DNA from: Falsibacillus albus
Lineage (GTDB): Bacteria > Bacillota > Bacilli > Bacillales > DSM-25281
Length of the DNA: 64,000 nucleotides
Assembly (NCBI RefSeq): GCF_003668575.1
Contig: NZ_RCVZ01000002.1
Span: 310,001-374,000 of the forward strand
Reading direction: 5' to 3'
Shown here: positions 17,992 through 26,554 of the stretch, piece by piece
How positions within the stretch are numbered: the stretch's first letter is position 1
How the letters are laid out: each line of letters starts with the position of its first letter
Translations under genes and position numbers: made by a program
Notes under the pieces: generated by a model
Database searches by the model: none
What the model was told of the DNA's origin: nothing
Seen by the model: the letters and a program-made list of their open reading frames with translations, nothing else

Positions 17992-18083
17992 GACTAGGTC
18001 TTCATGCTTATTCAGACTTGGTCTTCATGCTTATTCAGACTTGGTCTTCATGCTTATTCAGACTTGGTCTTCATGCTTATTCA
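17992..18083. repeat. Tandem repeat, 4 x 23 bp, across the symporter stop codon
   Basis: Four head-to-tail 23-bp units (17992-18014, 18015-18037, 18038-18060, 18061-18083), each beginning GACTTGGTC and ending TTATTCA; only the first differs, at one base (GACTAGG). On the minus strand the fourth unit supplies the symporter stop codon TAA and the other three form the 3' untranslated region. In the mRNA sense each junction spells ATGAAGACCAAG...TAA, a six-codon mini-ORF. Confidence 0.95.
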
Positions 18084-19666
18084 GAAATGGCTGCCTCCAC
18101 CAAATCCTCTTTGTTAATCTGTGCACTTTTGTCAATCAAACTGACGACTATAAAGACGATCGCTGCCAATGGAAGTGCATAGAACAACGGATCGATATGT
18201 GTTAACGGAAACTTAAACAACGCATCCCTGCCGAAAATAGCCTTTGACAAACCTAGTGCAGAGGATTCCTTTTGGTGAATGAATAAGAAACCAAAAATGC
18301 TAACTGTAAACCCAGTAATGATACTAGAAATAGCACCAGCACGAGTTGCATTTTTCCAATAGAATGCCCCAATCAAGGCAGGAAGAAAACCAGCTGCACA
18401 AATTCCAAACCAAAACGCGGTGGCTTGGGCAATAACCCCTCCCGGAAGTATATAAGCCAGACCTATAGCAGCGATCACTCCAATGATGACCCCAACTCGT
18501 GAAGGACTGATATTAGTACCGAATACGGATCGAACACCAAGCGTTTTAAGGATGTCTTCACCAAAAACCGTTGCTTGAACATGGATGAGGGAACTTACTG
18601 TTGAAATTGTTGCTGATAGTAATGTGAGGGTAAACAAATAGATAAACCATTTCGGCATTAAAGCATTTATTAGCTTAGGAATGACAAGATCTACATTTCC
18701 ACCAGCCACAACTATGGATATGTTTCCAGTTGTATTGGCGAAATATACATTGCTCAAAGGACCGATCATAAAGGCAGTTCCTGTCATAAAGAAAATAAAT
18801 ATCCCACCGACCAGCACAGACCTATATAAAGCACGGTCATCCTTTACGGTCATACACCTCATGGCGAGCTGAGGCTGGGCAAGAACACCTATACCAACTC
18901 CCATGATGATGGTGCTGACAAGCGTCCACCATAATGGAGAACCGAGCTGAGGCATACTGGTCCATCCGCGGTGCCCTTGTTCAATCAGTGACTCAGGCAC
19001 CATATTCTTCATTGCTGACAATGCCCTGTGCCCCTCTACAAGACCGCCGACTGCCATATAGCTGACCACCAGAAATATTGCCATTCCCAGAAGCATAATG
19101 ATTGCACCGAAGGCATCTGTATACATGACCGCCTTAATCCCACCACTGACAACATATACAGCAATGACTATGGCTAATATCATCAAGGAAAGATTAAAAT
19201 TCATGGATAGTGATTCTTGAAGGAAGCGCCCTCCTCCAATTAATACAATACTCGTGTATGCCGGCATGAAAACAAAAATCATAGCTCCTGAAAATACAGT
19301 AATGAATTTTGAATTGTATCTTTTTCCCAATAAAGATGGAAAGGTCGTTGCATCCAATGAAATCGATAGCTTCCTTATCCTTGTCCCAAAAATGGCAAAT
19401 GCAACAAAAATGCCGAGAACGATATTCAATAAGGCCAACCAAAGCAATCCAAATCCATAAATGGCTGAAACACCGCCAAATCCTACAATTGCTGAGGTGC
19501 TGATAAATGTGGCTCCATAAGAAAGAGCCATCACCGCAGGATGGATGTTCCTTCCCCCTACCAAATAGTCCGATTCTGTTTTTGTTTTTTTATATCCATA
19601 ATATGCCAGACAGGACATGATGACAAAATACACCAAGCATAATGGAATCAGTACCGAAAGGTTCAT
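18077..19666 (-). CDS. Sodium:solute symporter (SSS family)
   Basis: A 529-residue LeuT-fold symporter with about 13 hydrophobic segments. Family landmarks are YYGYKKTKTESDYLVGGRN after helix 1, GATFISTSAIVGFGG, and the sodium-site region SATISTVSSLIHVQATVFGED. The start is ATG 19666, whose ATGA overlaps the stop of the small accessory gene; the open frame upstream is not used. The substrate is unknown. Because it lies next to and in the same direction as the 4-hydroxyphenylacetate genes, an aromatic or carboxylate substrate is possible. Confidence 0.87.
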   Translation of the reverse strand: MNLSVLIPLCLVYFVIMSCLAYYGYKKTKTESDYLVGGRNIHPAVMALSYGATFISTSAIVGFGGVSAIYGFGLLWLALLNIVLGIFVAFAIFGTRIRKLSISLDATTFPSLLGKRYNSKFITVFSGAMIFVFMPAYTSIVLIGGGRFLQESLSMNFNLSLMILAIVIAVYVVSGGIKAVMYTDAFGAIIMLLGMAIFLVVSYMAVGGLVEGHRALSAMKNMVPESLIEQGHRGWTSMPQLGSPLWWTLVSTIIMGVGIGVLAQPQLAMRCMTVKDDRALYRSVLVGGIFIFFMTGTAFMIGPLSNVYFANTTGNISIVVAGGNVDLVIPKLINALMPKWFIYLFTLTLLSATISTVSSLIHVQATVFGEDILKTLGVRSVFGTNISPSRVGVIIGVIAAIGLAYILPGGVIAQATAFWFGICAAGFLPALIGAFYWKNATRAGAISSIITGFTVSIFGFLFIHQKESSALGLSKAIFGRDALFKFPLTHIDPLFYALPLAAIVFIVVSLIDKSAQINKEDLVEAAISE

Positions 19667-19782
19667 TCTTGGCCGCCACCTCCACGATTCCACATGATTG
19701 CCCCAAATAAAATGCATCCAATAGCAGAAACAACTGTTGCATACCACACAAACGCAATTGATACGTCTTCCATTCCAAGCAA
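19663..19782 (-). CDS. Symporter small accessory protein
   Basis: A 39-residue, single-span membrane peptide (LGMEDVSIAFVWYATVVSAIGCILFG..., ending in a WNRGGGGQE tail) encoded immediately before the symporter and overlapping it by four bases. This gene pair matches the recently recognised 'symporter small accessory protein' arrangement seen beside SSS transporters. It begins with TTG 19782 behind a run of seven Gs. The hydrophobic span is about residues 6-28. Role presumed to be assembly or regulation of the transporter. Confidence 0.75.
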   Translation of the reverse strand: MLGMEDVSIAFVWYATVVSAIGCILFGAIMWNRGGGGQE

Positions 19783-19911
19783 GGTATTTCCCCCCCAAAA
19801 ACAAATTTTGTTTCTGTGCTCACTTGATGGTTTCATATTGTATCTTTTAGGCTGTTTTCTCAAAGATAGTTGTTTTTAACAGCTTTTCTTTTCGAACATT
19901 AACCATATGAT

Positions 19912-20033
19912 GTTGATTTGAGCGGAAGGCGCGAGACTCCGGAGGGATCGGAGGCATGGTGAGACCCCACAGCCGAGCGAGGAGGCTCATCTACCTCCCC
20001 TCGGAAAGCGAGCATCCTGCCGCGGAAATCAAC
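19912..20033. repeat. Dispersed intergenic repeat, copy A (122 bp)
   Basis: A GC-rich non-coding element bounded by GTTGATTTGAGCG and CGCGGAAATCAAC, which are imperfect inverted ends. Related copies occur at 37503-37668 (opposite orientation) and 42611-42655 (internally deleted). The left flank (19852-19895, TTTTCTCAAAGAT, TTAACAG) is also shared with copy C. From memory, similar 120-170 bp elements are scattered through many Bacillaceae genomes. Confidence 0.8.
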
Positions 20034-20095
20034 CTTCTCACTATTTTATTTATAACAACAAACCTTTAATAAATGAGTCATCTGTTACAATCCCC

Positions 20096-21079
20096 CTATG
20101 TCATAAACGTCGGCTTTTGCTGGGCAAGAGTGGCTTCCTTCAGATCCATCGGCTTCCCGCTGTGTACATCCAGTACTTCTGATGCTTCTTCAAACCAGCA
20201 GTCCGGAGCGGCGTGACCCCAAAATGTTTGTCTTCTTGGATCGTTAATATCCCACTTGATCGGTTTAAAATCAGGGTCGCTCGTCAGATAATCCCCTGTA
20301 TATAGCTCAATCCTATGGCCATCAGGATCTCTTAAATAAAGGAAGAACGCATTGGACAGCCCGTGTCGGCCCGGTCCCCTTTCGATGCTTTCCCCATATC
20401 CCATCGAAGCCAGGACGTCGCATGTATGAATGACGCACATCGGATCACTCAGCCAGTAGCCCACATGATGGAGCCTCGGCCCCTTCCCATTCATGAATGC
20501 AACATCGTGGACCGTCGGCTTGCGGTGGAGCCAAGCGGCCCATATTCTATCCTCTCCGGTTGCCGTATACTCAGAACACGAAAACTTAAGCTTGTTCATA
20601 TAAAAATCATAAGCTTTTTCCACATCGGGAACCATGCAATTGAAATGATCAATCCGCTGCACCCGTGATCCTTTGTAAAGATCATAGCGCTGCAAAAATC
20701 TTTCAACGGTATCCATCTTTGCAAAGAACTCCAGCGGCATCCCGGAAATATCCTGAACACGGAAAGATTTCCCCAGTGCTTTTTGGCTCCCTTCTTCCAG
20801 CCACTTCACCTTGTGTCCAGCCTCGGCAAACACATTGGAGAGCGCTTCCAAATCTGATTCTGAACGAAGCTTATAGCTCAACGCCTCCACGGCTGGTTTA
20901 TCTGCCTTTTTTAGCACGAGACTATGATGAACGTGTTCTTCAAGGCCACGCAAGTAAATATGTTCCTCATCAGCATCCGTTTCTACAAATCCAAGTGCAT
21001 TGACGTAAAAGTCCCTTGATTGATTCAAGTCTGTGACATGAAGGATTGATCTGGCTGTCCGAATAATGTCAAACCCCAT
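20096..21079 (-). CDS. hpaD: 3,4-dihydroxyphenylacetate (homoprotocatechuate) 2,3-dioxygenase
   Basis: A 327-residue type-I extradiol dioxygenase of the vicinal-oxygen-chelate fold with two tandem domains (about 5-125 and 140-265). The metal ligands by spacing to the Brevibacterium enzyme are His145 (RIDHFN), His204/205 (RLHHVGYW) and Glu258 (HRIELYTGDY). It opens the catechol ring to 5-carboxymethyl-2-hydroxymuconate semialdehyde. It is the last gene of the minus-strand hpa operon, 12 bases after hpaB. GGGGGCAGGAA precedes the ATG. Confidence 0.93.
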   Translation of the reverse strand: MGFDIIRTARSILHVTDLNQSRDFYVNALGFVETDADEEHIYLRGLEEHVHHSLVLKKADKPAVEALSYKLRSESDLEALSNVFAEAGHKVKWLEEGSQKALGKSFRVQDISGMPLEFFAKMDTVERFLQRYDLYKGSRVQRIDHFNCMVPDVEKAYDFYMNKLKFSCSEYTATGEDRIWAAWLHRKPTVHDVAFMNGKGPRLHHVGYWLSDPMCVIHTCDVLASMGYGESIERGPGRHGLSNAFFLYLRDPDGHRIELYTGDYLTSDPDFKPIKWDINDPRRQTFWGHAAPDCWFEEASEVLDVHSGKPMDLKEATLAQQKPTFMT

Positions 21080-21091
21080 TTTCCTGCCCCC

Positions 21092-22567
21092 TTACATTTT
21101 GACGAAATGCGGCTTTGTTCCCCCGACATTCCCTAAGAAATCACGGATTATATTTTTATACGGCTCTTTTTCATAGTTATCAAAGTAGGTCATGCCCATT
21201 TTGACTGGATCACCGAAAAAGTAATATTCATAATGCAGCTGTCTTCCTCCGAATGCGCTTAATGTCATATCCCAGGCCAATCGGAATAATTGAACCCTTT
21301 CATATCCTTCCAGGTTTTTGCCTTGGACGGCCCTGTTCAATATCGGTCCGATTTCAGGGTGTTGAAAATCAGCTTCGCTTGGAATGCCCATTAGGCCGGA
21401 TGCACCTAATATCCTTAAGATTTCCACCATCCTCGGGTAGATCCTCGGATACCAATTCCGGGCTGCATCCAATGCAGCATAATCAGGTGTCATCGTTCCC
21501 CATTTATCCAAAGAGGCATTATGCTCAGCACGATATAAATGAGATTTCATCGTTTCGAGCGTCAGCATCACTTCCGTCCCTTTGTCTTTCACATGCTGAA
21601 ATTGATCGATGCCGATCGCGTCCATCAAGCTAAGTACGACACCAAGCAGAAATTCTGTTTTGACCACATTTTTAGCGACTACTTGATGGGCCATATGAAC
21701 GACAGCATTCGTCTCCCTGAAAGTACGGTTGCAGATGGAGGAATCTTCACAGACAAACACCCGATCCCAAGGAACAAATACATGATCGAAAGCAACGATC
21801 GCATCTCCTTCTTCAAAACGGGAGGAAAGTGGATGATCCCAATGATTCTTCCCATGATCAAAGGACTCGCGGCTTAAAAATTTCAGCCCTGGCGTATTAT
21901 TTGGCAGGGCAAATGCCAATGAATATGGATCATCTTTTTCACCGGATTTTTTCACTGTCGAAGGGAAGACCAATATTTCATCCGTGATTCCGCCCTGGGT
22001 GGCAAGAAGACGCACTCCATCGACGATGATCCCATCCTTGTTCTTTTCCACAAGGTGCAGGGCCACATTGGCATCCTTCTGCTCATGCTGCGCCTTCGCC
22101 CTGTTTACTTGAGGATGGATAAGCGTATGGGTCAGGCTGATATCATTTTCACGTGCAAATTCATAATATTTCCTGGCGTTATCTGCAAACATGGGATCGG
22201 CTTCTGCAAACAGGTCATTCGCCACTCCCATTGCCATAACCTCAGCATTCAAGTAATCCGGCGATCTTCCCATCATTCCGCCGGAAGTCCTTGCCCATTC
22301 TGTAATCGCCTCACGCCTCTTAATCAGATCATCGATGGATTTTGGCTGAAGGAAGGTCATCCCCACCTTTTCTCCACTGGTTGGAGAAGTGTACAGCATT
22401 TTGTCTTTTTTTTCGTATTGCAAATCGTAAAGATTGGCCATTGAGTCGATGACATTCTTAAAAGCCGAATGCTCCGTCACATCCTCCACTCTTTCTCCAT
22501 GGATATAAACATTGTTTTTGGCATTTTTCAGACGTTCTTTATATTCCTTCCCTGTCTTTGCCGGCAT
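21092..22567 (-). CDS. hpaB: 4-hydroxyphenylacetate 3-monooxygenase, oxygenase component
   Basis: A 491-residue FADH2-dependent monooxygenase that converts 4-hydroxyphenylacetate to 3,4-dihydroxyphenylacetate. Family blocks include SPTSGEKVGMTFLQPKS, RSPDYLNAEVMAMG, FVPWDRVFV and FGGRQLHYEYYFFGDPVKM. It needs a flavin reductase (HpaC); no hpaC-like gene is seen beside it or elsewhere in the window. Start ATG is preceded by GGGGGAATC. It lies between hpaE and hpaD in the operon. Confidence 0.93.
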   Translation of the reverse strand: MPAKTGKEYKERLKNAKNNVYIHGERVEDVTEHSAFKNVIDSMANLYDLQYEKKDKMLYTSPTSGEKVGMTFLQPKSIDDLIKRREAITEWARTSGGMMGRSPDYLNAEVMAMGVANDLFAEADPMFADNARKYYEFARENDISLTHTLIHPQVNRAKAQHEQKDANVALHLVEKNKDGIIVDGVRLLATQGGITDEILVFPSTVKKSGEKDDPYSLAFALPNNTPGLKFLSRESFDHGKNHWDHPLSSRFEEGDAIVAFDHVFVPWDRVFVCEDSSICNRTFRETNAVVHMAHQVVAKNVVKTEFLLGVVLSLMDAIGIDQFQHVKDKGTEVMLTLETMKSHLYRAEHNASLDKWGTMTPDYAALDAARNWYPRIYPRMVEILRILGASGLMGIPSEADFQHPEIGPILNRAVQGKNLEGYERVQLFRLAWDMTLSAFGGRQLHYEYYFFGDPVKMGMTYFDNYEKEPYKNIIRDFLGNVGGTKPHFVKM

Positions 22568-22588
22568 TTTGATTCCCCCTTTTTAAAC

Positions 22589-24112
22589 TTATTTCCTTTT
22601 ACCGAACTGAGGGATATGATGGTCCCCCATTGCGACATGGATCACTTTTGCTTCGGTATAAAATTCAAACATGGCATAGTGGCCGCCTTCTCTTCCAATA
22701 CCGCTTGCCTTCATCCCGCCGAAAGGAATCCTTAAGTCCCTTACATTCTGTGCATTCACCCAAAGCATACCTGCCTCGACGGCCTGGGCGACACGGTGGC
22801 CCCTCTTCATGTCATTGGTCCAAACATAACCAGCTAACCCATACTTCACATCATTGGCTGCTTCAATGACCTCATCTTCCGTTTCGAATTCAATGACGCT
22901 CATGACAGGACCAAAAATCTCCTCCTGTGAGCTCTTCATGTCATTTGCCGCATTCAGCAATAATGTTGGCGGCACAAAATTCCCCATTGCGATTTCTTCA
23001 GGAATGTTCCCTTGAATAACCTCACATCCCTCTTTTCTTGCCACTTCAATATACTCTGTCACCTTTTGAAAATGTCCTTTATCAATCAATGGTCCGAGTT
23101 CAGTGGAAGGGTCCATCGGATCGCCGATCGTGATATTCGCCACCCGCTCCTTCAAGGCATCAATGAACTTGTCTTTAATGTTTTTATGAATGAAAACTCG
23201 GGAGTTTGCCGTACATCGTTCTCCATTGAAGGAAAAGATCCCCCAGACAGCCGCATCCAGTGCACGTTCGAAGTCGGCATCATCAAATACGATCAGCGGT
23301 GATTTCCCGCCAAGCTCCATGGATGTTCTTTTCAAGGAGTCGGCTGCATTTTTAATAATCGTCGCTCCTGTTACCGTCTCTCCGGTAAACGAAATGGCTG
23401 AGACATCAGGATGGGCTACCAATGCTGCCCCTGCAGTTTCGCCATATCCATGAACCACATTAAAAACGCCATCGGGCAAGCCGGCTTTATGGATGACTCG
23501 CGCAAGCTTATTTGCCGTCAAAGGCGACAGCTCAGCCGGTTTCAATACAACGGTATTGCCTGTGGCCAATGCTGGGGCCACTTTCCAAGTTTCAAGCATA
23601 AAAGGGGCATTCCAAGGAGTAATGAGACCGACAACACCAAGCGGCTTATGCACTGTATAATTGATGAATTCATCATCCACAGCATAGGCATCCCCATGAA
23701 GCTTGGTCTGGACCATCCTTGCATAGAAGCGGAAATTCTCAGCCGCACGCGCCGTCATTTTCTTCGTCTGGCTTATAGGGAGACCTGTATCCAATGCCTC
23801 TAGCATAGCGATCTCTTCAATCTCTTCATCTATCAAATCTGCAATTTTATTAATATATTTCATTCGTTCCGCAACTTTCATACTTCCCCATGGCCCTTTA
23901 ACAAATGCAAGTTTTGCCGACTCAACGGCACTTTTGATATCCTCGCTCCTTCCTTCCGCAACCTGATTGATCACTTCATTTGTATAGGGATTTCGGTTGT
24001 CGAAGGAAGCACCTCCCATTGCATCGACAAACTTTCCGTTAACATATAATTGAACATTTTCGACTTTTTGGCGGAGTGCACCGCCGTCTTTTTGCACTGT
24101 ATTGTGCTGCAT
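22589..24112 (-). CDS. hpaE: 5-carboxymethyl-2-hydroxymuconate semialdehyde dehydrogenase
   Basis: A 507-residue NAD-dependent aldehyde dehydrogenase. The catalytic Cys is in FNGERCTANSRVF, the general-base Glu in ELGGKSPL, and the Asn in TPWNAPF. By context (between hpaB and an aldolase) it oxidises the ring-cleavage semialdehyde made by HpaD. ATG 24112 follows GGTGGTGAAA; an in-frame ATG at 24127 has no ribosome-binding site, so the shorter start is preferred with moderate certainty. Confidence 0.9.
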   Translation of the reverse strand: MQHNTVQKDGGALRQKVENVQLYVNGKFVDAMGGASFDNRNPYTNEVINQVAEGRSEDIKSAVESAKLAFVKGPWGSMKVAERMKYINKIADLIDEEIEEIAMLEALDTGLPISQTKKMTARAAENFRFYARMVQTKLHGDAYAVDDEFINYTVHKPLGVVGLITPWNAPFMLETWKVAPALATGNTVVLKPAELSPLTANKLARVIHKAGLPDGVFNVVHGYGETAGAALVAHPDVSAISFTGETVTGATIIKNAADSLKRTSMELGGKSPLIVFDDADFERALDAAVWGIFSFNGERCTANSRVFIHKNIKDKFIDALKERVANITIGDPMDPSTELGPLIDKGHFQKVTEYIEVARKEGCEVIQGNIPEEIAMGNFVPPTLLLNAANDMKSSQEEIFGPVMSVIEFETEDEVIEAANDVKYGLAGYVWTNDMKRGHRVAQAVEAGMLWVNAQNVRDLRIPFGGMKASGIGREGGHYAMFEFYTEAKVIHVAMGDHHIPQFGKRK

Positions 24113-24149
24113 GCTTTTCACCACCATCGTTATTTGTTGTATCAGTTGT

Positions 24150-25076
24150 TTATTTTGCAGAGACTTGATCGCTCAATGTTACATATTGCTTGAGTACTTT
24201 CCTGATTTCCTCCTGCAGCTCCGATGATGGCAAGTCCATCGGCAGCCGCAGAACCGGTTTGATTTTCCCCATCATTCCAAGAGCTGCTTTCAACGGGGCC
24301 GGGTTCGTATCTTTAAAAAGGACATCATTCAGCGGCATGAGCTCATAATGAAGATCCTGTGCACGTTTGACATCGCCTTCTGCCCAAGCATCATAGATTT
24401 CTGCCACTTTTCCGGGCAAGATATTCGCAGTTGCGCTAATATGGCCGGCGCCGCCAATCGCCAGCATCGGATAGCAAAGGAGCTCGATTCCTGAATAAAG
24501 CAGAAAGTCCCTTCCACAGTTCAACAACACACGATTGACATGCTCGAAGTCTTTATTGGACTCCTTGACTCCAATGATATTCGGGCAATCCTTGCTCAGC
24601 TTTGCCAGTGTTTTAACATCAAGATTCGTTGCCGTCCGCCCCGGGATGTTATAAATGATGATTGGAATATCGACTGAATCTGCTACCGCTTTAAAGTGCT
24701 TATATAATGCGTGTTGGGAAGGTTTATTATAGTAGGGTACGATGACCAAGGCGGCATCAGCACCGATTTCTTGTGCTTTTTTTGTGAGGAATAAGGTTTC
24801 TTCATGATTTGTGGTGCCCGTACCAGGCACAAAGGGCACTCTCCGATCAACCGCCTTAGCCGCGTGCTCCATCACCTGCACCCTTTCATCAACGGTAAGT
24901 GAACTTGGTTCTCCTGTTGTCCCGGTCACTGATATGGCATGTGTCCCGCTTTCTATGTGCCAATCAATCAAATTTTTCAACGATCCAAAATCTATGGAAC
25001 CGCTTTCAAAAAATGGTGTAATAATTGGAGCTATCGACCCTCTCAGCTTTCTTTTTACTTCTGCATAACGCGTCAT
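24150..25076 (-). CDS. DapA/NAL-superfamily class I aldolase in the hpa operon
   Basis: A 308-residue TIM-barrel lyase of the dihydrodipicolinate synthase family. The Schiff-base Lys171 (IGVKESNKD), Tyr142 and Arg147 (IIYNIPGRT) and the GTTGEPSSLT pyruvate-binding loop are all present. In an hpa operon that lacks a class II HpaI gene, the likely role is the last step: cleaving the C7 hydroxy-oxo-diacid to pyruvate and succinic semialdehyde. A true DapA for lysine synthesis is the alternative but fits the context less well. ATG 25076 follows AGGAGTG; the longer frame to 25175 crosses the promoter. Confidence 0.8.
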   Translation of the reverse strand: MTRYAEVKRKLRGSIAPIITPFFESGSIDFGSLKNLIDWHIESGTHAISVTGTTGEPSSLTVDERVQVMEHAAKAVDRRVPFVPGTGTTNHEETLFLTKKAQEIGADAALVIVPYYNKPSQHALYKHFKAVADSVDIPIIIYNIPGRTATNLDVKTLAKLSKDCPNIIGVKESNKDFEHVNRVLLNCGRDFLLYSGIELLCYPMLAIGGAGHISATANILPGKVAEIYDAWAEGDVKRAQDLHYELMPLNDVLFKDTNPAPLKAALGMMGKIKPVLRLPMDLPSSELQEEIRKVLKQYVTLSDQVSAK

Positions 25077-25156
25077 AGTTTTCACTCCTATTAATCGTTT
25101 TGGATTTATTTTAATTATCAGAAATATCCAACAATATAACTGTACCATGTGGTAAG

Positions 25157-25173
25157 ATATATTAAAAATATTC
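25157..25173. promoter_or_regulatory. Candidate LysR operator (dapA-like/lysR divergent region)
   Basis: ATATATT-AAA-AATATTC, an AT-rich palindrome in the intergenic region between the divergent aldolase and LysR genes. It resembles the perfect palindrome TAATATT-CCC-AATATTA (28100-28116) upstream of the other hpa half-operon, as would be expected if one LysR regulator controls both. Confidence 0.35.
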
Positions 25174-25236
25174 AAAAAGTTTCATTTGCATATTAAATAA
25201 ATATACTTGAAATCGAAATGATAAAGGAGCATGGAT

Positions 25237-26121
25237 ATGAATATTAAACAGCTTCGATACTTTTCAACCTTCGCTGAAGAAGGGCAGATCACCAAGGCTG
25301 CAAAGAAACTTTTCATGGCTCAGCCCCCTTTGAGCCAACAGCTGAAGCTACTGGAAGAAGAATTAGGAGTTGAATTGATTCACCGCAATGGACGCAAGCT
25401 TGAATTGACCGAAGCCGGGATTGTCTTATATCAGAAGGCAAAAAAAATATTGGAAGATGTTGATGAGACCATCATGGAAGTGAGGGAGACCGGGGAGGGC
25501 ATACGAGGTGTGCTGGCAATCGGATCCGTAAAAACATGCTTTCACCACATTCCTTACAGGATCCGAAATTTCCAGGAAAAATTTCCGCAGCTCAGCTTTA
25601 AACTCATTGAAGGGGATACGTTCAGGCTTCAGCACTATTTAAAAGAAAAAGAAATCGAGGTTGCCGTAGTAAGGCTTCCTATGAAAATGAAAGAGTATTC
25701 CCATATCCCCCTTCCTACCGATCATTTTGTCGCCATCCTACCCGAAGACTGGATGTCAGACCCGGACATGCCCTGCATGACCTTGGAGGAATTGGCGAAG
25801 CTGCCGATGATGCTTCTCCACCGCGCAGGAGAAGGGGAACGGGGGCTTTATGAATTGGTGCTTGACGCTTTCAAAGAAAAAAACTTAAAGCCGCATGTCG
25901 TTTGCGAATGCCCGGATGCAGCCATGCTACTTTCACTTGTAAGGGCAGGGGTGGGCATCACCCTGCTGCCGAAGTCGACCCTTCATGCCTTTCCACCTCA
26001 AGGTGTCAAAGTTGTGGAAATCAGCGGGGAGGTCATCAAATCGGAGTCAGCTGTCATCTGGCTGAAAGATCGATACCTTTCGAAAAATGCCGTTCGCTTC
26101 ATTGAAACCTTTAGTGACTGA
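25237..26121 (+). CDS. LysR-family transcriptional regulator of the hpa cluster
   Basis: A 294-residue LTTR. The N-terminal winged HTH is residues 1-60 (MNIKQLRYFSTFAEEGQITKAAKKL, PLSQQLKLLEEELG), followed by a two-lobe periplasmic-binding-type effector domain. ATG 25237 is seven bases after AAGGAG; the ATG six bases upstream is too close. It is the only plus-strand gene within the hpa cluster, divergent from the aldolase and ending 9 bases before the convergent hpaF stop. It probably activates hpa genes in response to an aromatic intermediate. Confidence 0.85.
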   Translation: MNIKQLRYFSTFAEEGQITKAAKKLFMAQPPLSQQLKLLEEELGVELIHRNGRKLELTEAGIVLYQKAKKILEDVDETIMEVRETGEGIRGVLAIGSVKTCFHHIPYRIRNFQEKFPQLSFKLIEGDTFRLQHYLKEKEIEVAVVRLPMKMKEYSHIPLPTDHFVAILPEDWMSDPDMPCMTLEELAKLPMMLLHRAGEGERGLYELVLDAFKEKNLKPHVVCECPDAAMLLSLVRAGVGITLLPKSTLHAFPPQGVKVVEISGEVIKSESAVIWLKDRYLSKNAVRFIETFSD

Positions 26122-26130
26122 TTAATATAA

Positions 26131-26511
26131 TCACTTGAAGCGTTTATGGATGTTATTGTGTTTATATGTTCCGTGGGCAAATTCCATCAGTTCCATCGAT
26201 AATGCCAAATATCTTTTATCAAATAGGCCGGCGAAATGTTCTTTCATCAATGAAAAGAGTTCTTCACAAACCAATTTCTTCACTTCTTCAGACCGGCCCT
26301 TCCCCAACTTTAAAGTCGCATGGACGAATGCATCATCTTCCTGCCCGTCCGCTATGACATAGTCATGAAGCTCGATTGCACGTGAACGGATGCCGCCTGT
26401 CGGGAAGACATCCCCCCTCGACATCATATATTCATTCACTTTTTGCAAAAAAGCCTTTATATCGCCTTCTTGCTTTAGATTATCTGTGTATTCCACAATG
26501 AAATGCGGCAT
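26131..26511 (-). CDS. hpaF: 5-carboxymethyl-2-hydroxymuconate isomerase
   Basis: A 126-residue tautomerase-superfamily enzyme. The catalytic N-terminal proline follows the initiator Met (MPHFIVEYTDNL), and the blocks GGIRSRAIELHDYVIADG and FVHATLKLGKGRS match HpaF/CHMI. It converts 5-carboxymethyl-2-hydroxymuconate to its oxo isomer. AGGAGTGAACGG precedes the ATG. It is the third gene after hpaG1 and hpaG2. Confidence 0.92.
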   Translation of the reverse strand: MPHFIVEYTDNLKQEGDIKAFLQKVNEYMMSRGDVFPTGGIRSRAIELHDYVIADGQEDDAFVHATLKLGKGRSEEVKKLVCEELFSLMKEHFAGLFDKRYLALSMELMEFAHGTYKHNNIHKRFK

Positions 26512-26554
26512 TTTCCGTTCACTCCTAATTTGTTCGATTAAAGTACAATTCAGA

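Noticed and set aside
17992-18083. CRISPR array
   Set aside because: The units are head-to-tail without unique spacers and no cas genes are near; it is a simple tandem repeat.
17990-18205. Plus-strand ORF of 71 codons through the tandem repeat
   Set aside because: It is produced by the repeat and the antisense of the symporter; it has no ribosome-binding site.
24818-24832. GTACCAGGCAC, resembling the dispersed palindrome core
   Set aside because: It lies within the coding sequence of the DapA-like gene, encodes conserved residues and has no mirrored arm.
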